From: Syncephalis plumigaleata
Lineage: Eukaryota; Zoopagomycota; Zoopagomycetes; Zoopagales; Piptocephalidaceae
Assembly (NCBI GenBank): GCA_025201365.1
Contig: JAIXMF010000002.1
Coordinates: 186,001-250,000, forward strand
Length of the DNA: 64,000 nt
Direction: 5' to 3'
The notes under the pieces are model-generated. The model did no database searches and was not told the origin of the DNA. It saw only the letters and a list, made by a program, of their open reading frames with translations. The position numbers and the translations under genes were made by a program. Below, in pieces: positions 33,951-47,320 of this stretch (the stretch's first letter is position 1; every line of letters begins with the position of its first letter).

Positions 33951-36359
33951 ATGAGTAAGCAACAACAACTTCCCGAAGACTTGAATAACCAAGCCATTGG
34001 TCTACCTAATACAAAACGCGACGGTCATAGCGGTAAGTAGTAGTTGTAATGTGGCAGAGAAGTAAAAGATATTAATACATACGCGCCTCTTGTACTATTT
34101 AGCTATCTATCGTAATGCTACCAACCTTGGCCCGTTAACCAAGACTGACGAAACTGGATTTTCGACCTGTTATGATAACATACTTATTAGTAAGTAGTCA
34201 GATTATATAGATATATAGATATATAGATATTGATCATCATCATCATTATCATCATAGGTGCTAAACGCTATCCTAACCAACGATCACTTGGATATCGACC
34301 ATACGATGCGCAGAAACGCGAACATGGCAATTACGTCTGGGAGACTTATGCAAAGACTGCCGAACGTGTTGAAGCCGTTGGTTCAGGCCTAGAACGTTTC
34401 TACACCGAGTTGGGCGTATACAACACACCGACGACACTGCCTAACAACCAGTATACACTCGGCTTCTACTCGGTTAATCGACCCGAATGGGTTATTGGTG
34501 AAGTGGGTGGTCATCGTCAGCGCTTAGTTACCGTGGCACTTTACGATACACTCGGTCCCGAGACTATCGACTTCATTCTCAATCATGCTGAGGTGCCAGT
34601 ACTGCTGCTTAGTGCCGATAAAATACTCAACATTCTACAGATGCGCGAGAAGTTGCCCTTACTTAAGGGTCTCATCAGTATGGATTCGTTGGATACATTC
34701 GCTGAGATGGCACCACCCTCGACATTGGACGGCGTACCATTCCCTGGTACGATGCCCGTGCCCGGACATGTGCTACGTGCCTGGGCAGCCGAGAAAGGTA
34801 TAAAGCTCATTGACTTTGCGGAGCTTGAAGCAATGGGCCGTGATAGTCCGATGGCACCGCGCACGCCTGCTTCCGAGGATATCGCTACATTCTGCTATAC
34901 CTCCGGTACAACGGGCAATCCTAAGGGTGCCATTCTTACGCATTTGAATATCATATCCGCGGTGGCCGGTGTACAAAAGTCGCTCGATCCTCAATCCGAT
35001 GACATACACATATCGTATCTGCCATTGGCACACGTTTACGAGCGAGTCTCGCTTGCCTCCGTGTTGCATCTCGGTGTGGCGGTCGGTTTCTCTCGCGGTG
35101 ACACAGCACTGCTTATGGATGATATTGCCATATTGCAACCCACGATATTCATTACTGTGCCACGTCTGCTTAATCGCGTTTACGACAAGTTAACGGCGGC
35201 CACCATTAATGCCGATGGTCTAGTGGGTGTGATGGCACGTCGAGCTGTAGCCAGTAAACTGGACCGTTTGTCACGCGGCTCGGCTACACGCATCCTGTAT
35301 GGGATCGTCTATTGTTCAACAAAATACGTCAAGTAATGGGTGGTCGTGTTCGTGTCATTCTTACGGGAAGTGCGCCTATTGGCAGTGAAGTGCTTCAATT
35401 CCTTCGTATTGCATTCTGCTGTCGCGTTCATGAAGGTAATATTTACTCGACTCTTTCCATAATTATCGTAGTGGAGATTTGCTGACTTCATACTTGTTAT
35501 ATAAATGCATAAATAGGTTATGGTCAAACGGAGTGTGCAGCTGCTGGTACGGTCACCCTGCCAAACGAGTATAAACCAGGCCATGTCGGTGTACCCATCT
35601 TCACCTGTGAGATTAAGCTTGTCGACATCCCAGAGATGAACTACTTGTCGACCGATAAGCCATTGCCGCGCGGTGAGATTTGTCTTCGCGGACATAACGT
35701 GTTTATTGGCTATCTCAAGGATCCCGAGAAGACGCGTGAAACTCTCGATGAGGATGGCTGGCTACATACAGGTGATGTGGGCCAGATTAATGCAAACGGC
35801 TCCATCTCCATCATCGATCGTAAGAAGAACATTTTCAAACTGGCTCAGGGTGAATATGTTGCTCCGGAGAAGATCGAGAACATTTATGGTACGCATCCTG
35901 CTGTGGCTCAAGTGTTCGTGCATGGCGATTCACTACAATCGCAACTGGTCACCATTATCGTTCCAGATCCGGAGACATTCCCTCAATGGATCAAGGATAC
36001 GCTCGGTAAAAGCATCAATGCCAAGGATATTGCGCTGATCTGTCAGGAGGACAAAGGACTACGCAAGAAGTTGCTCGATGAACTCGCTCGACTAGGTCGC
36101 AAGGCAGGCTTACACGGATTCGAACAGGCCAAGAATATCCGATTCTCACTCGAGCCATTCTCCATTGAAAACAATCTATTGACACCAACGTAAGTTTACT
36201 ATTATTGCTATATGAGGAATGGTAACTAATCATGACGAATGATATAGACTTAAATTGAAACGAATGGAATCGCGTGAATTCTTCCGATCCGTGATTGACG
36301 AAATGTACAAGGAGCTCACCGATCCAAATGAATCGGCTAATGTATCGGCCAAGATTTAA
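33951..36359 (+). CDS. Long-chain acyl-CoA synthetase (fatty acid activation)
   Basis: This enzyme activates long-chain fatty acids to acyl-CoA through an acyl-AMP intermediate. Exons: 33951-34032, 34103-34189, 34258-35435, 35517-36189 and 36248-36359. The AMP-binding motif is [13 protein letters not shown], the second half has [15 protein letters not shown], and the fatty-acyl signature and hinge are in [20 protein letters not shown] and [20 protein letters not shown]. Length is about 710 residues, typical for eukaryotic long-chain enzymes. The C-terminus NVSAKI is not a peroxisomal PTS1, and no membrane anchor is obvious, so location is open. The frame slips by one base near 35285 (SA then [15 protein letters not shown]), one base short. 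Introns are 69, 68, 81 and 58 nt. Close to yeast FAA genes, but which one cannot be told. Confidence 0.9.
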
Positions 36360-36632
36360 GCATTGTCGTATCTATGATTATACCCGAAAAGAACAATGAT
36401 AGCAATAAAAGAAAGGACAGCCTATTATTCCTGTAGTTAATTAATACGAGTGAACGTGTAATGTCTGTCCATGTATAAACAAACAGCTAATGATCAAATG
36501 TAAACAATGCTTGTGTTTTATTTCAAGACTATGCTTCCGTATTATTAGTTTGCTTTCTCCTTTTATCGATTAGTTGCTCCTGCCATATATCCGGGAATGC
36601 CTCTCCTCTACCACTTTGTCGACGACTACCGG

Positions 36633-37927
36633 TCACGCTAATGTGGCACGACGATAGTTGTCGACTCGACTGGTCTCCTTTGATAAATGATAACGTGGTT
36701 GTATTGGTCTTGTACCAGAATAAAGATCTCGATTTCGCTTGGAAATCTCCTCCCGTTGAAGTGTGGCGATCTTTTGCTGTTCACGCTGCTTCTGAGCTGA
36801 ATCCATTAGATCTTGTAGCCAATCGTTACTTTCCAGTGCATTTCTGCGTATTCTAGCGTTATCGCTACTCTCACTACCATTATTGCTACTCTCCTCCACC
36901 GACGATGATGCTGATGCTATATCGGGGATATCTTGCGAGGATACATTATCGTTTGGGGCAACTGTCGGCGATGTTGATTCACTATTAATCAATGTAGCAT
37001 CGTCAGATGTTGTCGTCATCATTGTATCAATCTCGATATCCGATGCCTGCTCCTTCGGAATAGTGCCCGGTGGATCATTACATGCCACCCATTGAATATT
37101 ACTATCACGACGATTGTTTTCCTTGTTCAATGGCAATGGTTGCGGTAATTCAGAGTAACGTCGCTGACTTTGGCGTCGTCGATGGTCGGGTGGTGCACTA
37201 GCACAGCTTTCCTGCCATGCTTGTATGGTAAGTCGTCGTTGGTCATGTTGCTGCGGTTGATGTTGTCGTTGATGTTGCTGTTGTGGCAATCCTTTTATTA
37301 ACGAGGAATGACGACGATTCCTCTTAGCCTCCTCCTCCTCCACGATAGTGTTCTCCTTCTGATGATGTAATAATTGAGCTTCGGCTTTTTTTACCCTATT
37401 CGCGTATAGTTCGCATCTTTTTTTCATTTGGTTAAATTGACTTTCCCTCTCGCGTTCCCTCTTTCTTAGCGCGTCATTCTCCGCTCGCAATGTTTTCCCT
37501 TGCTGTTGCAGCTCCTGAATCTGATTCTTACTGTTCTCGTATTTATTAAGCAATGCGTGGTACTCGTGCTGCAATTGAATCAACTCCTCTCGGGGCTTCT
37601 CGTTCAGATGGCGTAGTTCGGCACGCGCATTACATAACGCCTGATGAAGTAGGTGAAATCTCACGATATCATGGGTTGCTCTACCGCTGGCCTGAAATCT
37701 CGTCCTGGACCGGCCAAGCTTCTGATTAAATTTTACTTTATAGCCTAATGACGCTGATTCTTTCGATGTGTTGTAGGATGTACGACCGATTGATTGTAAG
37801 CAGAGCTACCAGTGTGATGATGAGCATGCGCATCAGTATCACTGAGCGGATTAATAAAATAGCTATTTCTCCTTTCTGCCACTGATTTATTAACACGCCT
37901 CCGTGGTTTAAGCAGAGCTGGACGCAT
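36633..37927 (-). CDS. Coiled-coil protein of unknown function
   Basis: The proposed ATG at 37927 gives MRPALLKPRRRVNKS, basic at the start. The frame must slip by one base near 37740 (fits a shortened TT run) to join VKFNQKLGRSRTRFQ and then a coiled coil: ELIQLQHEYHALLNKYENSK, IQELQQQGKTLRAENDALRK and CELYANRVKKAEAQLLHHQK. A Gln/His tract follows near 37230-37290, then a Ser/Asp-rich middle, and a C-terminal charged helix (NDWLQDLMDSAQKQREQQ, then IATLQREEISKRNRDLYSG) before the stop at 36633. No family recognised. Without the slip, the protein would begin inside the coiled coil at a non-ATG codon. Its 3' end faces the acyl-CoA synthetase, with 273 bp between the two stops. Confidence 0.55.
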
Positions 37928-39603
37928 GTTGAAAGCAGGGAAGGCAAGGAAGATGTGGCTAGTGCTCTTCTTCTTCTTCTTTTTCTTCTTTCGCTTAGTG
38001 ATTACAAGTAATGTCGTGCCGATCAACTAACAGCGTAATAATCCCGAATTTGGACAAGATTGTAAAGTAACTCGCAATTGTCGCACTATCGTAAAAGCAT
38101 GAGACAAGCACGTATCGTGCTAGACTTTAACCGTGGAGCACCCGTATCGACCTTGAATGGTTCAGCTAATTTATAAACTATACTTTTTAACTGACAATAG
38201 CGATAGTAGGCAGGACCAATGGTAATAACTAGGTGAGAACTACGTCCTAGCTTAAATGGATCTACAAATAGACAAGAAGACACAAATATAATATGTGCCT
38301 TTAGTGACAAGTAGAGTAGGTTGTACACACTCACACTCACTTACACTCACTTACACACTTTCAATACACAAACACGACAACAACCAACTGGTAAATGGTG
38401 AATAGATGGTATTGCAAGTGCTAAATATACTAATGCTACCTACCCAGGCTATTATTATCGTCATGGATGGCAGATGGCGGTGTTGTTTACAAACACATCA
38501 AATCGTCTAGATCACGTACTTAACCCGAATAAATTGGCTAAGCAATTCCCGTGTCTAAACGAAAGGATGTACACGCGCAGTTACACGCTAGACAAGCAAC
38601 CGAGATATGCTGAAGGGACAACAACAAAAAAGAAAAGAACAAATAAAAGATGAAGATAATGAAGAAGCGATATCTTCGTGCTTGATAACGAGTAATACTA
38701 GTTACGCAGTAGATGCAGTATAAATATACATCCTTGCTTATCATTCACACGCTGTGTTGATGGTCACTAAGCTTCATTGCCCATCAACAAAGGAGGCAAC
38801 GTTGCTGCTAGTATTCGCATTCCTTCGTTCATGTACACACATGCACTCACCTCCCCCTTTTATCTTTCCATAAGCAACAATGGCAAGCGATGGAAGATAT
38901 CCCTCCTAAATTAGCCAACGCATCCACCCGAATTTCTTTTTTCTTTGCCTTTACCTTACTAGTAAAAGCAATTGTTTATATTTATTTTCAATGACATGTA
39001 CATACTTTACAATCCGTATCACGTCTATTTGCTCGGACCGGCATTTTTCTTTGTATACACTAAGGAGTAATTTTATATTAAATAATAAAAAGCCTGAGGT
39101 CTTGGCCAAATTCTTATCAACCAAAATCAATACGATGACATGGATGCAAGTGTAATCGCATCATATGACTACTGGTGATACTACTGCTACTACTGCTACC
39201 TGTACAATTCATTATTACTACTATTGATGATGATGATGATGATGATGTGACTGGCTAATTTGTCTGGCATCCTTCATCGAACGATGACGGTTTAATTAGC
39301 CAATTGAGATGGCATTACATGCACACACACATGCTCGAGTAAAACATATTTCTAATTTTATCATTACACGACTCTACTTGGTTACCATATAATATAGCAT
39401 ACTCTGCCTAGTAAGATGCTAATGTACAAATAACTAATATAGGTTTTCTTTACTTCATACTTGTACGCATTCCCATTATCTAGCACTTCCCCTCTTTATT
39501 CTCCATTGTGATTACCATAATTTCCTTCATAATTAGCGAGTATTTCTTCTTTCTACTTGTGAAATCAAACAATCTAAACAGCGTTTGTTGACAAATTATC
39601 ATC
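37928..39603. other. Intergenic upstream of PMA1
   Basis: About 1.7 kb without conserved coding. It contains a (CTT)n run at 37969-37992, an (ACTC)n tract near 38328-38355, a (GAT)n run at 39226-39247 and (CTA/CTG)n near 39180-39200. Given the size and position it probably holds the PMA1 promoter, but I cannot name sites. Confidence 0.4.
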
Positions 39604-42600
39604 ATGCAAGAACCGTCGCCAGCGGTTACCGGGCGCAATGGAAGTACCAAGTCACGTAGCGTGCGAGACCTTGAAGAGGGCAGGCCAAGTATGCAGGAAT
39701 CGCCCCTAACCTCAGAGTCGAACCTGGCACAGGATCCCACGAAATCATTGTCACCACCCGAGGAGGAGGCACTCGACGAGTGGGACGAGACATCCGATGA
39801 AGATGGCGACGGTGACGGCGAAGAGGGCACGATGGAACGAGCGGGAACAATGGTAATGACGGGTATACCGGCTTCCATGTTAGAAACGGATCCGAATGTC
39901 GGTCTCACTGATGAGGAAGCGCGTGCACGAAGAAAGAGATACGGTCGTAATGAGCTTACCGAGGAGAAAACGAGTCATTTCAAGCAATTTATGCAAGCGT
40001 TCTACGGACCCATTCAGTATATGATTGAGGTAAGAAATTAGCGTAAGAAAGAAATAGCATACTAACGAGATATTTTTTATTTCTAGCTTGCAGCTATCTT
40101 AGCCGCTGGTCTACAAGATTGGATCGAGTTGGGTCTTATCTGTGCCCTGCTCTTAATCAACGCCATTGTAGGATTTGTGCAAGAGTATCAGGCCGGATCG
40201 ACGATATCTGAATTGCAAAAGACCTTGGCCTTACACTCGATTGTCATTCGTAATGGTGCCAAAAAAGAGATAAGCTCCAAGTTACTTGTGCCAGGTAGGG
40301 TTTATCCGCGGAAATAATCCATCCAACGTGGATAGACTAATTCAACGTGCAATAGGTGACATCATATGTATCGAAGAGGGCGATATTGTTCCGGCTGATG
40401 GTAAGTTAGTTGGTGATCCTGAGACTTATATGCAAGTGGATCAATCGGTTATTACCGGTAAGTAGTAGGCTAGGCTCTAGTTATAGACGATTGCAAACGC
40501 TTACACTCTATCGTTCAGGTGAATCACTGGCTGCACGTAAACATCTCGGCGATGCCGTCTACTCGAGTAAGTGTAACCATAGTCTGCTTATTACAATGTC
40601 GATATTTACGTAGAATGCGTCACTAGGCTCGGCAGTGAAGCATGGCAGTGCACTCGCTATTGTTACCGCCACCGGAGATCACACGTTTGTCGGTCATTCC
40701 GCGCGACTTGTACGAGGTGCTAGTGCGGAAGGCAATTTCCAAAAGATTATCAAAAAGATTGGCTACTTTCTTATTGAGCTGAACGTGCTGGCATTGTTCA
40801 TCGTCTTGATCAATGTCTTTTATCGAGGTATCGACATTGTACAATATCTACGCTATGTACTGGTTGTCACCGTGTCCGCCGTTCCCATTGCTTTACCCGT
40901 TAGTATATTATACAGTAGTAGTAGTAGTAGTAGAATGTACGCTCTAACCTGCTATACTAGGCTGTAACCACCACCACAATGGCGGTAGGTGCTCAGATGT
41001 TGGCTAAGAAAAAGGCTATTGTGTCTCGTTTAACTGCCATCGAGTAAGCTACAATTGCATGTATCGTTTTATGATGATATAGTTATTTAACAAGCATATC
41101 TATTAGAGCATTGGCTGGAGTGGATGTCTTGTGCAGTGACAAGACAGGTACACTTACCAAGAACAAGTTGACCGTGCACGATCCCTACATAGTACCGGAT
41201 AGTTCGCTCGAGGAGATTATGGGTGTGGCATCGCTGGCCTGTGTACGCAAACGTAAAGGTGCCGATGCCATTGACACGGCGATCATTAAAGCCACTCGAC
41301 GACAATGTCCGGAGGAATGGCATTGGGTGCTTCGTTGTCATGTATGTACATGTATCATTTGTTTGCATGAATCTGCCTAACTAGCCAGTCATTGATGTTG
41401 CTAGGAGGAGAGTTTCTTCCCGTTTAATCCAGTGGATAAACGTGTAGAGTCGCGTGTTCGTGATCCAGAAGGGAATACCCTGCTGTGTGCAAAAGGTGCT
41501 CCACAGGCAATACGCAAACTAGTCGAGGATAATGCGGGTCCATTACCAGCTCCACAGGGACACTTTTACGAAGATGCCATTATGGAGTTTGCCAGTCGTG
41601 GGTAAGTGACTAGATACTGAAAGTAAAAAAACCACAAATTAATACCTAAACCTCAATTAGATATCGATCACTTGGCGTGGCATCGAAGAAGAACGATGAA
41701 CCATGGAGGGTGAGTTTGACTACCTTGAATGGATTACTTGCCTATTTATCACTAACGGTACTATTGCTAGATTCTTGGTATTATATCGCTGTACGATCCA
41801 CCGCGACACGATACAAAGGAAACAATTAGACGAGCACGCGAACTAGGCCTACGAATTAAGGTTGGCGGATGATTAATAATCGAGTAGTAATAGTAGTATA
41901 TAAACATTTGGCTTACACGATAATTTTACACACAGATGTTGACTGGTGATCAAGTGGCGATTGCGAAAGACCTCTCGCTCGAATTGAACCTTGGTGATCG
42001 TATTTATGACTCTAAACGTTTGGGACTCGGTACAATAAGCGAAGGTATGGAGGGTAGTACGCTAAACGATTTCGTAGAAGAGGCCGACGGGTAAGTAATA
42101 AGAAGTAGTAGTAGTAGTAATATACGCATGGATACATGCAACAATGCCGCTAACTATTACGTGTAATATATATATCGGTAGATTTGGACAAGTATATCCG
42201 GAGCACAAGTATCAAGTGGTTGAAATTCTTCAACAGCGTAATCATCTGGTTGCCATGACAGGTTAGTAAAGTAGATGTTATTACTGGTAGTCAATTGTAT
42301 AACTATAGCAATAACTACCATTGCAGGTGACGGTGTCAATGACGCACCCTCATTGAAGAAGGCCGATGTTGGTATTGCTGTGGAAGGTGCCACTGATGCA
42401 GCTCGATCCGCCAGTGATATTGTATTCTTGGCACCAGGTCTCAGTGCCATTATTGATGCGCTAATCCTCAGGTATGCTATATAGTTATATTACAACCGTT
42501 AGCATCAGCATTATACTAATTATTATCGCTATCATTATGGTATACGGAAATATAACAATAGTCGTCGAATCTTCCATCGTATGCATGGCTACTGCCAGTA

Positions 42601-43622
42601 TCGTATTGCATTATCCATTCATTTACTCATTTGTACGTATTTTCTAGTCACACACTTAGTGATAAATCATACAGCATAATTGCTAACGTTATATCTAATC
42701 TATACGATATTTTAGATATCACATTAAGTATTGTCATTTTCAATTATGCGATCAGTGCCACGCTAGTCGTATTTTTAGCGATATTCTCGGATATTGCCGT
42801 GCTCACCATCGCTTACGATCGAGCACCCTACGCTAGGGATCCGGTAAAGTGGAACATCGGTAAACTGATGTTTATTTCTGTTATTCTGGCCGTCATACTA
42901 GCCATCGGTACATTTCTGATGCATACGGGAAATATTGCAGCTAGTCGCTCCTATGAACCACGCGTGTTCCTGGAGATTGCTCTCACGCAGAGCTGGTTGA
43001 TTTTCAGTACACGTACGCAAGGATGGTTCTTTGTCTACTATCCTAGTTGGCAACTTTTACTGGCGGTCTTTCTAGTTGGTAAGCGCAAATCGATCAATGA
43101 TTAGCGATAAATGGCATGTGACTTACCCGACTAATCGATCAACTTCCAGATATATTTGCAAGTATTATGGCAATATTCGGATGGTTCCAATCATCTATCA
43201 ATGTCGTTGAGGCCCTTCGAGTCTGGTTCTTTTCATTTGGTGTATTCGTTGTTTGCGACGTGGTGCAACGTGTACTCAGCGAGACATCATTCATTGACTA
43301 CTTGCTCCATGGGGCATGGAAGAAATCAGTACCGCGATCACAGGAGGACTGGCAATACTTGCTGACCAAGACTGCCGAACTACACGCGTTAGCTGACGCA
43401 CTAGATGAAACTAGGAAGCAATCGAAAGCGACGACCGAGAAAGGAGCTAAAGGCATGAGCAGTACCGGGAAAGCTGGTACATCAAAGGAAAGCGATAGCA
43501 CGACAAGGAAAGAAACGGAAAAGAAGGATGCGTCAATTAAATCTGGAAGAACCTCCCAGGATGACGCTTCCTCGGAATTACGTCAACGTCGTACCGGTGG
43601 AGATCAGTCTGTATCATCGTAA
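39604..43622 (+). CDS. PMA1: Plasma-membrane proton-pumping P-type ATPase (P3A)
   Basis: The pump exports protons with ATP and sets the gradient for nutrient transport. Exons: 39604-40029, 40087-40294, 40356-40457, 40519-40566, 40627-40898, 40961-41043, 41107-41341, 41405-41601, 41661-41709, 41771-41860, 41936-42090, 42182-42261, 42327-42471, 42562-42632, 42716-43078 and 43150-43622; all phases agree. Landmarks: actuator part [19 protein letters not shown], then VITGES in place of the usual TGES context; VPIALP in helix 4; the phosphorylated Asp in [17 protein letters not shown] in the nucleotide domain; MLTGDQ and [17 protein letters not shown] in the P domain; and [14 protein letters not shown] in the late membrane part. 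The acidic N-terminus ([17 protein letters not shown]) is long. The C-terminal Lys/Ser-rich tail of about 90 residues is longer than in yeast and may be the autoinhibitory region. Introns are 57-90 nt. Confidence 0.95.
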
Positions 43623-43980
43623 TTATGTACTCAATTATTTGCTTAGACTATTTGTACATAAAAAAGCATCAGTAGTATTCGTTTATGCTATACAACAAGT
43701 CAAATCCATTACCACAAGAAGTTGACGGATATCCATTCACTATACTATTATCATCTTCTTAATAAACTACTTATTCATTCATATTCAAAATGTTTAATTG
43801 TTTTTATTGTCATTTCATAAACCTGAAAATACAAATACTATGCCTGCATAGTATGGAAATGCTAGAACATTCATGATACACCAGGTGTTGTTATTCCAGG
43901 AAGTGCATAATAATAATAATAATAGCAATAGTAATAATAATAATAATAAAGGGATGTGTACATCATTCAGGCAAGCTTGC
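43623..43980. other. Intergenic, convergent 3' flanks
   Basis: AT-rich; AATAAA-like strings near 43760 on the plus strand and (AAT)n at 43910-43950. No gene seen. Confidence 0.4.
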
Positions 43981-44469
43981 TTATTCCTTTGGCTTTGCCC
44001 TTACAAACACCATCGCCCATATTTTGTTATTGTTATTGTCGTTCATAGATTTCCATGGTACACGCGTTAATCCCAACTGGGTGGTCTCGTCATTTAGGGT
44101 GCTATTTAGGCTACCGTGTTGGATTAGTCGATCAAGATGCATCGTTTGCGCTCCTTGATGACCAGTGACAAAAAGCGAATAGTCGGCGCTGTCGACGGAA
44201 CAATAGGAACGAGCGAATTGATTGAGTTCCTCGCTGTCAACCATACGATTCAATTGGACATAATCGAATACGAACAATGGATTGCTCGCCAAATTACTGG
44301 CACAACTCGATATCTCCACTTTGGTCTTATTTTGCCGAAGACGTGCCCCGTTGTAAGTGTCGAGTATCCCGTCAATATCCGAGGTATTGCCCACCTCTAT
44401 CGCGAAAGGCAATTCGAGAATTCCTACCAATAGAGCAAGGGTAAGCACGATACAAATGGTGAAATTCAT
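43981..44469 (-). CDS. Secreted protein, possibly CAP/SCP-like
   Basis: Single exon, 162 residues. The N-terminus MNFTICIVLTLALLVGILEL is a good signal peptide. The mature part has N-glycosylation sites (NTS, NKT, NST) and a cysteine pair (SSCASN, SYCSVD). Its order of features, IDGILDTYNGARLRQNKTKV near the start, two helical stretches, and NKIWAMVFVRAKPK at the end, recalls CAP-domain proteins, where an early Asn-x-x-R helix and a final V-W-x-x-V-F strand are usual. The zinc-site histidines of classic CAP proteins are not clear. I put the CAP idea forward only as a possibility; secretion is much better supported. It lies at the edge of a run of secretory genes. Confidence 0.6.
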   Translation of the reverse strand: MNFTICIVLTLALLVGILELPFAIEVGNTSDIDGILDTYNGARLRQNKTKVEISSCASNLASNPLFVFDYVQLNRMVDSEELNQFARSYCSVDSADYSLFVTGHQGAQTMHLDRLIQHGSLNSTLNDETTQLGLTRVPWKSMNDNNNNKIWAMVFVRAKPKE

Positions 44470-45883
44470 GGCTATGTCCCAAATATCAAAAATAAAACAA
44501 AGGCAACGAGTAGATTTACAAAGTTACAAGTAAATGAAATGGCAGTATTCCGATCAACAGAAAGAAAAAAAGGTAGATAGGATAAACTCGACTAGAATGC
44601 TAGTATCCTTCTGACGACAACCACATAGAAGCAGTATAAATGTGAACGAAGCAGCGTGATTAAGCACACCAGTATCAACTGTCATATTGTTACACGACAG
44701 CAAAATGGAAACAGGGGTGCATTCTTTAATTAATGGTGCGGAATCCATTAAGACATCGTCGTAATCAATTAAAGCAACGATTTCTCACAAAGGAATAGTT
44801 TGACATGTTCAACAATAAAGTGGCAATGTTCACTACATGTCGGTATAGCCCCATGCATCAAAGCCTCCCTATTGAAGATCCAACCAGACCGGTAGCATAC
44901 TCACCTTATTCCCTCCAACAGCTTATACCCGTAGGTGAAGACCGTGTCTGGACATGGACTTTGTTTGCATACGTTTACAAGTGTATAGACTGGTCAATTG
45001 GTTCGCCATGTTCACTGATGCCTTGGAGCAAAAAAAAAGAAACCATAGTAGCAATAAACTCGCCATATATCACTCCCCCGCACATATACACACCTATTAT
45101 GAAGATAAATACTGATAAGAAAGATAAGAGGCGTCCATGTCATACTAATATTGCTATTATTCTTATCGCTTCTTTTATTCGTTTGTTGTACATTGGAGTA
45201 ACTTACATGGCCATCAGATACCAAAGTACCCATTATAGAATAGTATGTCATCTAATAAGAATACGTGGAAATAGGCCAGTATTGTCGCTGCTGTTATACG
45301 GCCAGTGTTCAAACAGGAGCAACAACAACTAGAGAAGAAGAGGGAGAAAAGGCCAGTACCATTTAAGAATGATTGCGTTTTTCCCGGCCCATTTCCTCGT
45401 GTATAGGAATCGTCTTCATCAATATTCATTCATTTGAACATTAGTTTGTGGGGACTGAACCGTGAACAGGGACTGCTCGCCCTTCACACCGCTTATTATT
45501 ACCGACGCAAAAGGTCATGCTCGGCAATCGTCTTGTTCTAATGCCTTCAACACTCACTAAGGAGCTAGTCCAGTCTGTTTCGATAGATGCTTCTGCAATC
45601 ATGTCGCGTGCGTCATAGGCTAGTTGTACAACAAATGGATTTGTCATACAGCACAGCATTTCTATCGTTTGCCATTTCATCACAGCTATAAAACAAACAC
45701 TCCTTTTCCCTTCATTTGTTCTTATTCCCATATAGTCATAATCTTTTTGGTTCACTTAGGAATAGCAGTTGTAGTATTCATTCACTTATTCGTTTATTTT
45801 TTTTAGTTATTCGCTTATTCCTTCCATATCCATAGTACACTCCTCAGCTACGCCATTTATTACGTTCAATCAACGACTTCACG
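44470..45883. other. Divergent intergenic region
   Basis: About 1.4 kb between the divergent secreted-protein gene and the glucoamylase. A 175-codon ORF at 44805-45332 has no signal peptide, motif or plausible composition. Near 45750-45880 the plus strand becomes T- and C-rich, ahead of the glucoamylase ATG, as in other leaders here. Confidence 0.45.
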
Positions 45884-47320
45884 ATGACACCTTCCATTTG
45901 GATGCCAGCCCTATGTGGCCTACTCGCCATCTCTGCCACATTTAGTCCGGTGCCCAGTTATGCCATTGACATCTCTCGTGGTGCATTTGCGAAATGGGCC
46001 AACGTACAATACTCCACGTCCATGGAACGTATCCAACAGTCGATGCAACCCAATGGTGCCATCTACGCATCACCATCAAAGAAGGATCCGGACTACTACT
46101 ATTTCTGGACGCGTGACGGTGGTCTAACTATGGATGCGCTTGTTTCGCAGCTTAACTCCAGTTCGCCCGTCTACACGGATATGTTTGAACGATTTGTTAA
46201 ATTCACCTCATTGATTCAGTCAACGCGTAATCCATCCAATGGCGTCGGTGAACCAAAGTTCAACATGGATGGCACGGCCTACACCGAGTCTTGGGGTCGA
46301 CCACAGAATGACGGACCGGCTATTCGTGCATTCGCCTTGACGAAATACCTGCAGCACGTACGCGCCAAGGACCCCAATGCCGATGTCAACTATCTTTACA
46401 AGCCGGACTTGTCGCCATCACCAATCAAGACGGATCTCGAGTATGTATCGCATCGCTGGCAAGAAACCAATTTTGAGATTTGGGAAGAGGTTAAAGGAAA
46501 CCACTTTTACACACGCCTCGTGCAATACAAAGCACTTAAAGATGGCGCCAAATTAGCCGTGCAAATGAAGGATCAAGGTGCCGCCGATTGGTATGCGAAA
46601 CAAGCGAGTGCCATCGAGAAGACATTCGATGCCTTTTGGGATTCGAAGCGTAATTTTATTCTAACGACTATCGGTCGCGACGGCGGTCTAGCCTATAAGA
46701 CATCCAACGTTGATAATCAAGTAATTCTTGCCTCGCTTCATGCGGGTGATGAATCCACCGGTCTATTCGCTCCATGGGACGATCGTGTACTCGCCTCGGC
46801 CAAAATGATTATTGACACGTTTAAACCGATCTACAAGATTAACACGAATAACCCGAAAATGGCACCGGCCATCGGTCGTTACCCCGAGGATCGCTACGAT
46901 GGTATTCATACAACCGGTGGCAATCCTTGGATGCTCAACACGGCTGCCCATGCTGAACTGCTATATCGTGTCTACTTACAATGGGCACGCACCGGCCAAG
47001 TAACCATAACTAGTCGCAACGTGGACTATCTCAATTTCGTTCTCGCCGACTCGGGTGTCGGTAATGATGTGAAGCTTACAGCTGGTCAAACACTTCGTAA
47101 GAATGACCGCGCCTACAGTACACTATTGAACTCCATGCTCGTGGAAGGTGACCGATTCCTGGAGCGTGTTCGATTCCATACACCGGCCAACTATGATCTT
47201 ACCGAGCAATGGAATCGCGATACGGGCAAGTCGCAGGGCGCCCCTGAGCTCACCTGGTCCCATACCGCATTCACTACGGCCATTCGCGCTGGCCAGGCAG
47301 CACGCGCCATCAAGGTCTAG
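45884..47320 (+). CDS. Secreted glucoamylase (GH15)
   Basis: Glucoamylases release glucose from the non-reducing ends of starch or glycogen. It is a single exon of 478 residues. Signal peptide: MTPSIWMPALCGLLAISATF ending near PSYA. The domain begins YSTSMERIQQSMQPNGAIYA, and DYYYFWTRDGGLTMDAL is the substrate-site start. The general acid is Glu201 in FEIWEEVKGNHFYT; the general base is Glu441 in LTEQWNRDTG, followed by LTWSHTAF. GRYPEDRYDG and GGNPWMLNTAAHAELLY are also family landmarks. There is no starch-binding domain (CBM20 or CBM21), so activity on soluble dextrins or glycogen is likelier than on raw starch; that is inference. An AATAAA at 47336-47341 lies just after the stop. Frame clean, no introns. 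Confidence 0.93.
   Translation: MTPSIWMPALCGLLAISATFSPVPSYAIDISRGAFAKWANVQYSTSMERIQQSMQPNGAIYASPSKKDPDYYYFWTRDGGLTMDALVSQLNSSSPVYTDMFERFVKFTSLIQSTRNPSNGVGEPKFNMDGTAYTESWGRPQNDGPAIRAFALTKYLQHVRAKDPNADVNYLYKPDLSPSPIKTDLEYVSHRWQETNFEIWEEVKGNHFYTRLVQYKALKDGAKLAVQMKDQGAADWYAKQASAIEKTFDAFWDSKRNFILTTIGRDGGLAYKTSNVDNQVILASLHAGDESTGLFAPWDDRVLASAKMIIDTFKPIYKINTNNPKMAPAIGRYPEDRYDGIHTTGGNPWMLNTAAHAELLYRVYLQWARTGQVTITSRNVDYLNFVLADSGVGNDVKLTAGQTLRKNDRAYSTLLNSMLVEGDRFLERVRFHTPANYDLTEQWNRDTGKSQGAPELTWSHTAFTTAIRAGQAARAIKV

Noticed and set aside
44805-45332. 175-codon plus-strand ORF between the secreted-protein gene and the glucoamylase
   Set aside because: Odd composition, no signal or domain, and intergenic base content. 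Likely chance.
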